Below are positions 12,651-24,700 of a DNA stretch of 64,000 bases, one piece after another. The stretch comes from Membranipora membranacea (taxonomy: Eukaryota; Bryozoa; Gymnolaemata; Cheilostomatida; Membraniporidae). The position numbers and the translations under genes were made by a program. The notes beneath the pieces were generated by a model. It was not told where the DNA came from and made no database searches. It saw only the letters and a program-made list of their open reading frames with translations. The stretch covers positions 25,668,001-25,732,000 of the forward strand of contig OU612068.1 of NCBI GenBank assembly GCA_914767715.1. Direction: 5' to 3'. Positions within the stretch are counted from its first letter, which is position 1; each line of letters opens with the position of its first letter.

Positions 12651-13851
12651 TGAGCAAGCTGCAATATAGAACTAGCTAGCAGTCTTATATTGTCACATCA
12701 TTGGTTACATTGTGGCAATTGCTCAGCTAACCAAGAGAGATGTCTCCTTGCTTGATTTAATCAGGAGTGCTCTTCCATCTCTTTCCAATGAAGGAGGAAG
12801 GACTGATTTGAAACCAGCTGTACATCACCATCACTTCACTACTATACTTTACTACACATGCTTTCTGCAGTTGGTGCAAATCCACTGGCTGAGTGAGTGG
12901 CCCTTTTCTCGAGAGTCGACACCCAAGGCCTATTTGGCGACCAACAAAATTTGCCAAGCAGCCATCTGGATCGGCTTGTAAATACTGATTCTCTCACAGT
13001 GCAGACAAGGATGATGCTTGAAAGTCTTTAGCAAATACCACCACAACAACCCTGATGTGCTCGGCAAATACATCACCCGTGCAACCCACTCATCTGTGCG
13101 TAGACACCCTGAGCAATATTTCATCCACCAGTCTAACACTGATCACCACTGCCGCTCATTCTTTATGCCCTTGCCCTTGATCACCTGCTTCTCAAACCTC
13201 CTGGCATTTAGCATAAGTTGTTCTGTTCCTATGAAATCATGATATTTGAACCTGGAACAATAAACCGATTTTGAGAACCTGGTTACTAATATGTCACAGC
13301 TAATGGAGCTGGTGCTAGAGACTAAGAAAATCGCAGGTAACTTCGCAGGTAAAGTTAATGTTAGCAGTGCAGGATGGATATTTTTCATTAGCGGATGGCC
13401 CCTTTGTGGAGATGTGGGGTGAATGACCATTTACCAGACACCTTATCAGCACAACACTACATGCATACTTCTGGTTTGGGACGAGATACTTGGTATGAGG
13501 TATTCCAGTGAAAGCATAGACCATTGAATCCATGTTATCTATGGTCTCTGGTGCATTTATCAGTATACATCATAGAGTAAGGATTTTGATACGTCACTGC
13601 CTTATTATATATCACCAAAAACCCCATTGGTCAGCAGATTCATGACCTAGCCCAAGTCACTAGCTAGCTTTCATTATTACTGGTATAGCAGTAGATGAGG
13701 GGATGCTTGAGTAGCCCCAATTTAGTCATACCTGTGTTCTGTTATTGCATCCTAGTTGCCATATTGTCTCTTTAAGGTAACTGTAAGAGCCGGTGCGTGT
13801 GTTACAGAGTCCAAACTGAGGCGTATTTGCTGTTGATATCTGTCAAATAGA
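12651..13851. other. Intergenic with unusually many overlapping ORFs
   Basis: C/T-richer than its surroundings, with overlapping short frames on both strands between about 12712 and 13533. None has a recognisable motif or clear splice frame. It may be a decayed mobile element or the promoter side of FB1. Confidence 0.3.
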
Positions 13852-16800
13852 ATGCCTAGGAAGAGCTCATCCAAATTGTACAGGCGACTTCGGGACACGT
13901 GAGATAAAATGATGTCTTTTTTCTGCTGCATTTTACATATTATCCCTTTATTGAAATGTCAGTCTTAACCACGGTGCTTCATTGCTATTGCAACAGGTTA
14001 CTTCTATGCTAAAACCTGAATAAGTTGGGAACCACATGTCAATAGGACAGCTATTCGTATTGAGTATAACATTTGTTTCAGGCTGGCGACTTTAATCTAG
14101 TGAGAATTTTGTTATTCTTTCTAGTGACCATATGGATGAACAGGATAGAGAGCAGACATTGAGGACCTCTGAGTATACTGAGTTGGCTTTGAGTGACGGC
14201 TTCATAACTAAGGAGTCACTAGAACAGATCTTGAGTTTATATGGTAGTTCTAAAACTGAGGCTCTTTCACTTTCACTTCACCAGAAAAGTAAATATGGAA
14301 GCTCGCCAAAATGTAAGCAGCCTAAATGTATATCTATGTTGATCCTATGCTTATATTGTGTACATTAAATAGGCCTAGACGACTAGAAATCAGGAATTGC
14401 TGTCCAATAATTTTTGACACTCAATAGCCTGACTCATAGTGCATATAATAACTCTATGGGCCAGGCCAATGGGAGGTATTTGGTTGTCAAACAGTCAACG
14501 TGGTAAATCCATAATACTCTCTCTCTCCCTGTTATCAAGTGACTATATTCCGTTCGGTGTCCATCTCAACGAATCGTCCTTCCTGTAAGCTCAAATATTC
14601 CGACACCATTGATTTAGTCTGATTAAATGCACTCAGCACTGGAATTGTCTTTATCTGAAAGTTGGAAACGAATCACACATTGGGATTTATTCTAGTCTAA
14701 TCATAAGCTTTACTCCTTCCTCCATGATGACAAAAACTTCTGCATTTGTTTGCGGAGCGGAGGAACCTGAAAATCCTGAAGAAGTCCTGAAAATACATCG
14801 TAGCTTCCCTGCAAACTGTTCGGAAACTAATTGTTTTCATTGCTAGACCAGACTGTAGGAAATCAAACGGCATGCATGCCAGGATATGTATACCTTGATT
14901 TCTCTCACTGATGCTAGTGTGAAGTTTCGCTGTCTGTTTTATGTTGAAGGTTTATCCATCGGTGCTCTTGAAATGATAAACACTATTTGCTCGAATCTGA
15001 AGGTACTGGAGGTCAGATACGAACAGATGCTCAAGTCGTATCTCCCCGTATACCTACCAATGAATCTCACCAACCTAAGTCTTCAGTGCTGTATTATATC
15101 TAGTGATAATCTGCTTTATCTGCTATCTCCAAGTAAGCCCATTCTGTTACTTAGAATAGTTGTGTTTGTACCACGTTAATGGCAAATGTGCAGGTATAAG
15201 ATGTCTTAACTTATCCGGTTTGGATAAGCTCTGGTTGAAGTGTTAACTTACATCAGGGCCGTTATCAAACTCCACATCCTGAAGCACGGGCGATGAGATA
15301 CCTTCCGATAGGTTGAAACACATAGGAGCCCAACAACCCGTCTACTCAGTAGCTTCAGCTTCCCTTTCCTTAACAAACTAAAAACTACACATTACAGGTT
15401 CGCTTTTGTGATCAGGTACTAATTTGACAAAGACACAGTTTGTGGGAGGTTAAATCAGAATAATTATCAAGGCCTACAAACAACAGAGTGGTAAAAATTA
15501 TGTACACGATAAGTTTTCTCCAGTTGAATTAGGGTTTAAAAGCAGGAATTGTGTTTTAATCTTCAAACTGTTTATGACATCATCATCGGGTGTGAAATAT
15601 GCTTTTTTAGAATGCCATCTCCGAAATTTAACCTGTCTAGACCTCTCGAAGGTCAAATGTAAGGATGTGATGAAATGCTACACTAATATGGTCTGTATTG
15701 AGGATGAGGAGTTATCGTTCCCTAACTCGGTATGCTACTTAGACCTCACCTTATCTGAGCTCCCATGTTACCTGGTGTCCACAGCTTTACAGAATTCAGC
15801 TAACCTCAGGCAGTTAGAAGCAGGCGTGACTCAGATATCCATCTCATCTCTCGTGGCAATGAGCAAGAATCTCACAAACTTAGTCTTCCTCAATATTAAA
15901 GGTATGTAATCATTGATATTGATTGTGTTATGGTTGTGTTATGTTTGTGTTATGTTACTCAGGAAACAACCAGACATCAACACTAAGAGATTGATACTGA
16001 CAAACACCTTGATGGAAAATCCTCTTGTAATGGCGTAGTTGATCAGAGCGCAACAGATGATAGTATATATTGATTTATGTTAATATATTTGATTAATACA
16101 AATATTATTAATTTAGATATAATATATATATATTATATACTGCATATACTACATCAAGTTTTCCAATAGTAGGATCACAAATAGATAACGAAGCTTTTTC
16201 CACTAGCTTTCCATTGCCGAATCAACCTCTACTTGTCTGATTATTTGTAGGCTGTCTGCTTGTTGAGTACGAGTCCTCCCTATTCTGTGGTGATTACGCC
16301 TGTGATGAGCTGACTGCTGAATACTGGGCGCAGATATGGTCTAGTGGCTTTATAAATCTCACTCAACTAAACATCAGAAATGTTCAAACCTACTGCGGAA
16401 AACAACCTGCTAACGTCCAAAATCTGAGAAGGTATAATGTATATATACATAAATCGGATGTACTGGGTATATATTATCCTTGTTGAGAGTTAGAAGTAGG
16501 ATAGATATTATCATATCTGGTTATTGCTTAGAAACATCCTACCTATCATATCTGCTGATGTCTGCAATTAATGGTGACTGTGATGAGTGGCCTACCAATA
16601 AATATATTAATACCAAGTAGATTGTATCATATGATGACAGCTCAGACATTTTCTGCCTTGAAACCAGAACTCAGCCTTCAAAAAGATTATCATGCACAAA
16701 AAATTTTAGTATGTAAGTGTGTTATAGTTATAGGCTTACTTTTACGACAAGGTCCAACTAACCAAGAAGTTTGAGAGATCTCTTTGAACACTTCTCTCTA

Positions 16801-17205
16801 ACTCCTTGAACTAATAGAATGGAGAATCCCATACCTGTAAAAGCCAAAGCTCAGTTTGCTCTTACACCTGTATGCATCTTTGTACAGACTGTCGAACTTG
16901 ATAGATGTTGATGGCTATATCTATGGGAGCTGGCCTGTACTTGAGCGATATGTATCAGGCAGTGAGAAAACCAAATTTAAGTACAGTGATAGACTAAAGA
17001 AAGCTTTGAAGAAGGTGAAGAAACAGAATAGATGGTCAGCATTGTGGAGACGATTTCGCAGTGGGTATGTTGGCTTTTATATCTCATCTAGATATGATGT
17101 AATTGTGGGGTACTTCGTAATATGTAAATGTGTTTCTTGTCCTGATTCAGTGGCTTTGATAAGAAACAGACAATGCTAAGCATATTTGGTTACTTTCATA
17201 CCTAG
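13852..17205 (+). CDS. FB1: LRR paralogue of the F-box array, lacking the F-box
   Basis: Seven exons: 13852-13898, 14125-14312, 14950-15132, 15611-15901, 16251-16431, 16888-17064 and 17151-17205 (TAG). Joined they give 373 codons with consistent phases. Exon 1 is a basic leader (MPRKSSSKLYRRLRDT). Exon 2 sits where the others have the exon that finishes the F-box: same phases, same end (KC), but no CKRW motif. No exon for the F-box core exists in the 226 bp intron before it. Exons 3-5 match the array's LRR exons (residues about 79-297), with LTNLSLQCC, LRNLTCLDLS and LTQLNIRNVQ. Exon 6 carries the conserved SEKTKFKY block and a basic helix (residues about 297-356). The last exon is short and unique (GFDKKQTMLSIFGYFHT). 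By homology it may bind the same targets as its neighbours but not Skp1. Single-gene loss is the simple reading; a missed upstream exon is the alternative. Confidence 0.75.
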
Positions 17206-17520
17206 TCACTCCGGTTTTATTTGGCACTATTATATCTTGCTTGAAAACATTTCACAAGAAGGAACAACGGACAGGCACCGATGATGCCCAATAATTGTAA
17301 GTATATAGTTGCAGAGTAAATTCCCTGTTGTAATGTTAGAAAAACAAATCGTGAGTATTTATATGTTGGTTAGAGGGACAATAGACAAATTTGGCAAAAT
17401 ATGAATGGAGTGAAGTATTAATATATCTAGAGTAAACTATATCACCTGTCAAAACGGCATACTCTTTTTATTCCAAATTTTCAATGTTTATGAGACCCGG
17501 ATATGCTCAAAATAGATGTT
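17206..17520. other. Downstream flank of FB1, nothing recognised
   Basis: AT-rich, no exon or clear polyadenylation signal recognised. Confidence 0.35.
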
Positions 17521-18100
17521 TTAAAGGGTAATCAAGGTTTCAAACAAGTTCTCATTGATCAGATTGCACCTTATGCATAGGAAAAAAGATCAAGTTTAAA
17601 TCAGATGACTATTCAGTGAGAGTTCTCATGAAACGTCAGGTGCCTAAGGCATCTCAAATGCTGCTAAATTAGAACCACACAGAGCAGTTTCCTGTTCCTG
17701 TTATATTGTGCTCTATCATTGTTACTGCAATTTTTTAGAGCCTCCCCTAAACCAAAGTGTTACTGAGCTAAGAGTCAGCAACTGCCCCGTAACTACTTTG
17801 AGTTTTGCATGACGCCATGCAAAACTCAAAGCAGTTGCTGACTCTTAGCTGAGTTAAACTTCAGTTTAGGGGCCGTTCAAAGACATTGCAGTAACAATGA
17901 TAGAGCACAGGCTTAATATAACAGGAACTGGAAAGTGCTCTGTGTGGTCCCATGTAAGTTGAATTTGAGCAGCATTTAAGCACTTGATGGCTGAAATGTT
18001 TCAAGAGAATTTTCACTGAATAATCATCCGATCTAGATCTATGCATAAGGTACAATCTGCTATCAATCAACGAGAACTTGAAAGCCTGGTTGTCCTTTAA
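17521..18100. mobile_element. TTAA-flanked hairpin MITE (piggyBac-like), copy 1
   Basis: TTAA at 17521-17524 and 18097-18100 bracket a near-symmetric foldback. The left end is AGGGTAATCAAGG; the right end, reversed, is AGGACAACCAGG. Arms of about 280 bp meet at gagttttgcatgacgccatgcaaaactc near 17800-17826. Many blocks pair across the centre (agagtcagcaactg, caatgatagagcac). There is no transposase frame. TTAA duplication is the hallmark of piggyBac-type transposases, which would have to act in trans. Confidence 0.8.
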
Positions 18101-19075
18101 GCTGAATGAATAAGAATGTTACAAACTCACATTGTCTAAGCTAAGTTCATTGATATGTTACAGGAAAAAAGAGGACGAGTGTCAATCATTAACACAGGAA
18201 AAGGTTTAAATATCACTCTCTTATGTAACAAACAAAACTCGACAATCCAAGAACATAGTAATGCTAGTAAAGTTCTATTTCCGTGATCCAAGGTAAGATT
18301 AACTTTCCCATGTACGGCAGTCGAGATATCTCAGACTAATGGACTTACATCAGATATCAGATGATTAAACCTTATAAAGTATACTTCGGGATTTTGAATT
18401 TCCTGGTGAGTTTTCTCAGGGTTTTCTAACGTAGGTATTAGAAATCAAGCCTTACAGATCTAGTCAGTATTGTCAGTCATCATCGTTGCGTAATGGAGGA
18501 TTTGACCAGTTTTTGGGTCTTTCATACATGGTGTCATCAATTTCATATTTCATTTTTCTAAATCATCCAATTTTTAATTTTTCCTCGTTGTTTTTAGACT
18601 GTTGACTAATAGAAGTTCATTACATAGAAATTTCTTTTTCAAAAAATGCTCTGTAATCATATCCAGATCACCCACCTTTCATGTGTTAGTGCGCCTAGAT
18701 AGGACTGGCAGCCTGTGATATCTGTGAGACGGAAGCATGTTTGTTTGGTCATGGACCAGGGTGGGATGTTCGGCCGCCTATAAAGCTTTTGTTACTCCAC
18801 CTAGCAAATACTGGATATGATGATGTTGATTGGATGTAGTCAGCAAATGCTGGCGAGGAGGACTAGGCCAGGTGCTTGTTTGGTTAGTTTGGTCACAAAT
18901 TAGTTATCCCAAGTGTATCAAGTTCGATTGAAGTGGCCTGAATTTCTAGTCTCTCCCATCCTACTGGTACGCTGCTGCAGCCGCCGACTCTCCTCTCCAA
19001 ATGTAGGCAAAGTGTACCAAAGTTGCAGCACTGGATGAACAATCAACAAGCTTGAGCAAGGTTTTTCCTCCCAGT

Positions 19076-19141
19076 GTTAGCACCATAGAGTTATTATATA
19101 TAATAACTCCATGTTATATATAATAACTCTATGGTTAGCAC
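19076..19141. mobile_element. 50 bp palindromic insertion with 8 bp target duplication
   Basis: A near-perfect palindrome (catagagttattatata ... taataactctatg) at 19084-19133 lies between two copies of gttagcac (19076-19083 and 19134-19141). It is far too small to encode anything. The end motif ccatagagttat recurs near 6417, 35838 and 14440 (inverted). Confidence 0.65.
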
Positions 19142-19993
19142 TCTTGGTTGGTCTTACAATGCATTCATTGGAAAACAGCAGTATCCAATCAGTGCTTGCA
19201 ATTCTAACCAAGACATAGAGTTATCAACATTATTAGCATCAAATCTATTCAAAGAAATGAAAGATAGAATACCAAAAACTGCTTTATACTGGTTACTCCT
19301 AGACCAACCAAAGGCACTGATTGTCTTGTTACACCAATAGTGTGTCACTTTTAGTTTTCATCTCCAATGGCTATGTGCAGACCATGTCAGCGATTAAATT
19401 TTTGTCGTTTTGCCTGCAGGAGCCCTCAAATGTGACGAAACATGTCTTTGTCAGGTGTTCACGTTACCATTGTCATACAAGTCGGCAATCTAAGGTACTC
19501 CCTGAACTTACTGCTTGGGCTCCTAATAATATATGGGTTTCGCTAATGGGTAAATGAAACTAAAAGATTATTGCTAACAAGTATATGTAATAATTAGTGC
19601 TTACAGCAAATTGTAGCTGACCATGTTACCGAAAATGCAAATGAATAATGTGACCAGGGTTTTAGGAAAATCTCCTGGATGTTAATGATCGATATCTTCA
19701 TAAATATTGGTTGTTTCCCCCTGTCAAATTTTGCAAACAATGGCAATGTGAATGCGCAACCAACCCATTCCCCCTCAGTGCTAGGGTTCAATTTTGTCAG
19801 CATCAGCATTTAGATGTCTTATTGGAAACCATTTAAAAAGGACTTTAGTGTTAGTTTGTGCCCTAAACACCAGCAGTAAGTTCATGAAAGGGTTTGACGC
19901 CCCTTCCTTGAGTAGTCATGTCCTCTAGCATTGAATGGATATAGTTCTGATACCCGTGGTGGCCATTTTATTTGTTTTTTAACTTTATACATA

Positions 19994-20320
19994 TACCGTA
20001 ATACCTCACTTATAAGGTACCGGCCTTATAAGCAAAGTACCTCCCTCAGAAAAAACAAAAATTCTCCCGTTATAAGGCACCCCACAGCTATAAGGCACCC
20101 CTTTGGAAAAAACTGATCTGAGTGGGAATCGAACTCGCAACTTTGTGTTTACAAGGCAGACAGCTCTTTCTACTGAGCAATTCAGCTTCGCTCAGCGTCG
20201 GTAATTTTAGTCCAAGTCATATATAAAAATGCTTCAAATGATAGCCGCGCCTATATGCTCAGCTCTTATAGGCGCCTTCATCTATAAGGCACGCGCCTTA
20301 TAGGTGAGTTATTACGGTAT
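19994..20320. mobile_element. MITE with taccgtaatacctcac ends, copy 1
   Basis: Inverted ends: taccgtaatacctcacttat at the left, and the right end reversed reads ataccgtaataactcacctat. Both continue into ataaggc-type repeats (gcgccttataag). TA lies at each edge, suggesting a TA target. Inside, at about 20116-20185 on the minus strand, is a tRNA-like stretch with gttgcgagttcgattccc (B box) and attgctcagtagaaagagc (A box). A second copy at 52878-54072 is interrupted by a retrotransposon. Confidence 0.7.
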
Positions 20321-20849
20321 ATCTGTATGCATGTGCGTATGTAAACTACATATACTGTAGCAGTGTTTTATCTACCTGGTGTCGCCCAAGCCAGGTCAGG
20401 GATGTTTTTGAATGCTCAGTCACGACCATAGACTTTGTATTGATGCATTCCTGTTATTCAGTCTGTAGTCTTTGGTATTGACTGAGTTTTCCAATTAAAG
20501 TCCAGCAAACTCATTGGCAAAACTAGAAAATGTGTGCTCCTCTGATAATAGGAGAAAAAAGGTTGGGATCTCTAACATCCCAGAGTTTGTTTGAATGTAT
20601 TGTCCAACCAGTTTGTGTATCAGCAAATCATCCTATTGGTGAGGGAGGGAGGGAGGTGGTAATTTTTAGGGCCAAGAAGTCTTTTGTCTATTAATACTTG
20701 TCACCAGGAAATGTGTACTGATAATAACTGCTCAGAACCCGAACTTGGGTGATTGAAGACTGATAGGGTGTTGATTTTCTCTCTCAGGCCTATTGAGTCT
20801 CATCAGTTGTACAACCGATTACTAGAACATTACTAGTTGGTCAAAATAA

Positions 20850-20935
20850 TTCCCCCCCCCAACGGGAACGAACCCCAGTTTACTTGATCAACAGTCAAAA
20901 ATCTTAGCACCCGCTTAACCGAGTATATATGCTTT
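20850..20935 (-). repeat. tRNA-like sequence, probably SINE-derived
   Basis: The minus strand has A-box-like actcggttaagcgggtgc and B-box-like ggggttcgttcccgt at tRNA-like spacing, but no convincing acceptor stem. A decayed SINE head or tRNA pseudogene is likelier than a working tRNA. Confidence 0.4.
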
Positions 20936-21780
20936 CAAAGGAAATGCCAACTATATCATTGTTTTCATTCGCCTTGTAGAGTCAGGGAAAATGACTCCTG
21001 TTAGGTTGTCTTCACAAAGATATAAAAACACCCAATCAGGAAACAAATTTTCATATCAAATACAATTGTTGAATTCGGTATTGACTATTTTTTAAATGGT
21101 TTTTTAAGTCTGGTGCGTTTATTTTGCAGTCATGACCGGGACTGAGTATGACTCTTTACTTGAACAGCTGTACTCTATGTTTAAGTTGTTGTGTATAAAA
21201 CAGTTTTACCAGAGTTCAGTAAAAAGCAGGTTCAGTACCGCTGTTTCAGGCGTACGCATACCTGACCTGATCTTAAAAGATAGCTGTCACCCAACCAGAT
21301 CTGGTCCTTATTTTTAGTACCCATTCCGCCCTACTGCTGATCATAAACTTTGTTTTGATACTTTGATACACAATAAAATCAAGTTTTCGGTAACTGTATG
21401 TAGTAACTTCACCAGTATATCCCATAAAAGGGACCACTCTTGAACACGATGCAGGCTTCTAACCATCTGTAACTAAGTTCAGTTGATTGTGATGGCCATT
21501 AACAGTATCACTCCACCTGATCACCTCTTCTCCATCCCAAAATAAAGTAGTCATACAACAAACTGACTCACTGAATCTAGAGGCTTTCCTCGCAAAGAAG
21601 TTGTCCATGTATTGAGAATGAACGAGCAGCTAGGCTGTACAGATTTGGAAACTTCTGTATGGTTATGCGAATGAATACTGATTGATTACGCATAAAAAAA
21701 TAAAGCCTGGACCTCTATCTTTTGACAGCATTGTAGCCGAGGACAGTGATCACAAAGTACTGGCGCTCAAATCAGGCAGT

Positions 21781-24700
21781 ATGGATTGTGATCATGGGAA
21801 AGAGAATCAAATGTAAGAAGAACATCAAGTTGTGGAGCTGATAGTGTTGCGAATTTTACATGGATGCTTGTAGGGCCGCATTAAAGGAATATTACTCCAT
21901 GAAATAAACCTTTGAATAGTCAGAGAAACTGCTCAAGCTTATAAGCTTTAGAATGAGCTCAAGAACAGCTCAATTGGTCAACTAGGACTGAAGTTATGAC
22001 TTATCTAAGTAAGGCCTCGCTGACGCTTGCTCGCGAGCCTCGCGCAAGGGGGTGTGATGTCATAGACATACATTTTGCGTATATGTCTACCATTAGAAAC
22101 TTTGGGCTTGTGTAATTTTGTCAAAATTTGATGAAACGAGTTAAAATCCAACATAGCTCGTGTCACAAAAGAGATTAACCCAAAGCAAAACGTTGAAGGA
22201 GATTGACGTATTTTTGTGGTGGAAAACAGTTTCACTTCAACAGTTCCATATACGAAAATTTTTGAATATTGGTCGAAAACCCTGATGTGACCTCACATCC
22301 AGGCTTTCCGATATAACGAGCGAATATCGAAAGGGTCGACTTCAATGCCTCATAACACAGCTCGTAGTGGTCCAATTTTGGGCTTGTTCTGAAGCTGATT
22401 ACCTGGAGAATCAGCTTTGATAATCTGAGTCCTAATTTCATGGATGCTTTTTAATGTGTGAAACCACCGACGATGCCATTTTCGTTTTCAAAACATGCTT
22501 ATTATCTTTGTTCCTTTTTCACAGGCCTGCTACAGTCACAATCTGGAATATTCCCTCTGCGGATCATGATTATCTAATGAAGCCAGCACCAGATAACCCG
22601 ATGGTGGACCTGACTATATCTCCCATGAATTCCACTGGTGGGCTCGAAGTAGTCATGTTTGATAGCGTTGAGGAAGTGCGTGAAGAACTGGTTATGGACA
22701 ATTCTGGTGAGCGAAATATCACCACCAGAATAGACTTCATAGTTTCTAATGATAACGAAATATACTCACGTGATCATGACGATGAAGCCTATTTAAAGTT
22801 GATTTTTATAGAAAATGACTTTTGTTATACGGTATTTATGTTATATATTATGGTTACACGTTATATGGTATATATGGGGCTTGTTCACTACCGTAAATAC
22901 AGACATCCTATATTGAGAGGTGCAGATTTGAGTTTGATTGTTTGAGATAGAATTCCGCCTTTGTAGACCTAATTTGCAAAGTTCAAGGCTACTGTGACCA
23001 AAAGAATTTGTAATGAATCCTCCTCTGTGTAGCTAGAATTGAAATGCTCGGAATCAGGTCAGTGTTTGTGGTGTTGACCATCGCTGAGATCTATTTTTGT
23101 CGCTAATTTAGTCATTGAAATTTTGCAGCACTCTCCACTCTGCAACTTATCACACAACAGCTAACTAACTCTGCTCCTGCTGTCAAGAAGCCAGGAATGG
23201 AAATAGGTCTCACAGAGCCTGAAATACAGAAGAAACTCCTACATGTACCGCTGAAAACATTACCGCTGAACACCTCAGCACCGATCATAAGAGCATCTCT
23301 TCTTAATGGCTTACATAAGGATACTGTCGATCCAGAGTTCACTCCCGATGATTGTCGGCTCTCGACTCCACTGAAAACCTCAACTGTAGACAATACACCT
23401 AACACAGGTAGCGTTACCATCAACGCAGCTTCCAGTCTTAATTCTACTGCAAAAATCGAGCCAGCTCGCAAATCAGGGAGAATGTATGGATCGAAGCAGC
23501 CAGTTGAAATTGAAGATAAGTCAAAGAGGGTGAGTAAGCGAAGATGTACTGACGTTGATAAACCTGTTGTCACCATACCAAGCAGTGTGATCTTACCACA
23601 CACCAGGCCACGAAGATCCTGTCAGAAGAAGAAAGATCCTAATTTTGTTTACTTCGCCCCATCTGGAGAAGTAATAGTTTCCCCTGCTAAAGTGGCTAGA
23701 AAGGAACATCCTCCTAAAAGAAAGGTTACCAGGTCTTCGAAGAGAATAGCACCTTCTACACAACCATTAGCAGTCCAGGAACCAAAACCAGAGCTCAAAC
23801 TGAAAGTAGAAATACCGTCAGTAATACTAGCTCCACAGGTAAGGGTCAAAAAGACTTTCAAGGAGGACGATCCCCCTAAACAACTGGTGTTAAGCGCAAC
23901 CCTCACACCTATCCAGCCACAGCCAATCTCCAATGAGGCTACAGCTGCTGCTGATCCAGAGCTTTGTTGTGATAAAGATGCTAACTACTCAGCTGCTGAG
24001 ACAGATTACTCGCTGCCCAGTCTGGTATCGGAGCCTGGAGAAAGTAAGAAGAAGATATACTCCAAACGAGCTAAGTATGTAGATCCTGATTGTATACTCA
24101 AGGAGGAGGCTGCAGTGAAGGGCAATGATACTCTAGTCTCTGAGGGCGGCAGTGAGCTGTCACAGCCTTTCTCTGACTACTCTCTACCTAGTATTGGTGT
24201 GGACGACGAAATAGAAGTAGGCTGGTCACAGATAGAACGAGTACCCAACTCAGTACTAGTCATGATCTTCAAATACTTCGACACAAGGGCTCGCTACCGA
24301 ATAATTAACAGGTATTTATGATTGTGTTGCAATTGAGTTAAAATGTCGTTCTTTTCTTGTCACTGGAACTACTTTGGCCGCATTTACAAAAACATTTTGA
24401 TTGCACTTTGGTTTCATTCGTGCTTCCTTGACAAAACCCATTACAGTAAGACGCCAAATCTGAATTGCGAGGAACAACCAGCCGAACTTTCCTGTAATTT
24501 AATTTCTGTGTAGAGGATATCTATTATCTAATATTCTGCTGATTTTTCAGAGTCTGCAAGAGATGGAACTCGCTCTGCAAAGAGAAGATAATGTGTATAG
24601 ATATGGACATCAGCTTCGTGGCTGTCAATTCTCAAGGTCTGAAGAAAGCTTTGAAATATTGTTATGGAACGTCAACAAGAACTCTGTCCTTCAGAGCTCC

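Larger units (their letters stand above)
18101..21780. other. FB1-FB2 gap; only repeats recognised
   Basis: No gene supported. It holds a 50 bp palindromic insertion (19076-19141), a MITE (19994-20320) and a minus-strand tRNA-like sequence (20850-20935). A frame starting at Met 21132 follows an acceptor-like ttttgcag and could be an exon, but 21781 makes a better FB2 start. Confidence 0.4.

Noticed and set aside
12712-13533. Cluster of overlapping frames on both strands upstream of FB1
   Set aside because: No motif, no consistent splice phase and no link to the FB template; too weak to call a gene.
20116-20185. Possible tRNA gene on the minus strand
   Set aside because: Boxes are present but acceptor and anticodon stems do not pair well, and it lies inside a MITE.
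21132-21230. Alternative FB2 first exon beginning at Met 21132
   Set aside because: It has an acceptor-like start and fits the phase, but its donor is weak (gttcag) and it does not resemble the other micro-exons; 21781-21812 fits better.
23112-23933. Two long minus-strand frames (163 and 94 codons) opposite FB2
   Set aside because: They mirror the biased Ser/Lys/Pro coding sequence of the FB2 exon on the plus strand and have no motif or splice context.
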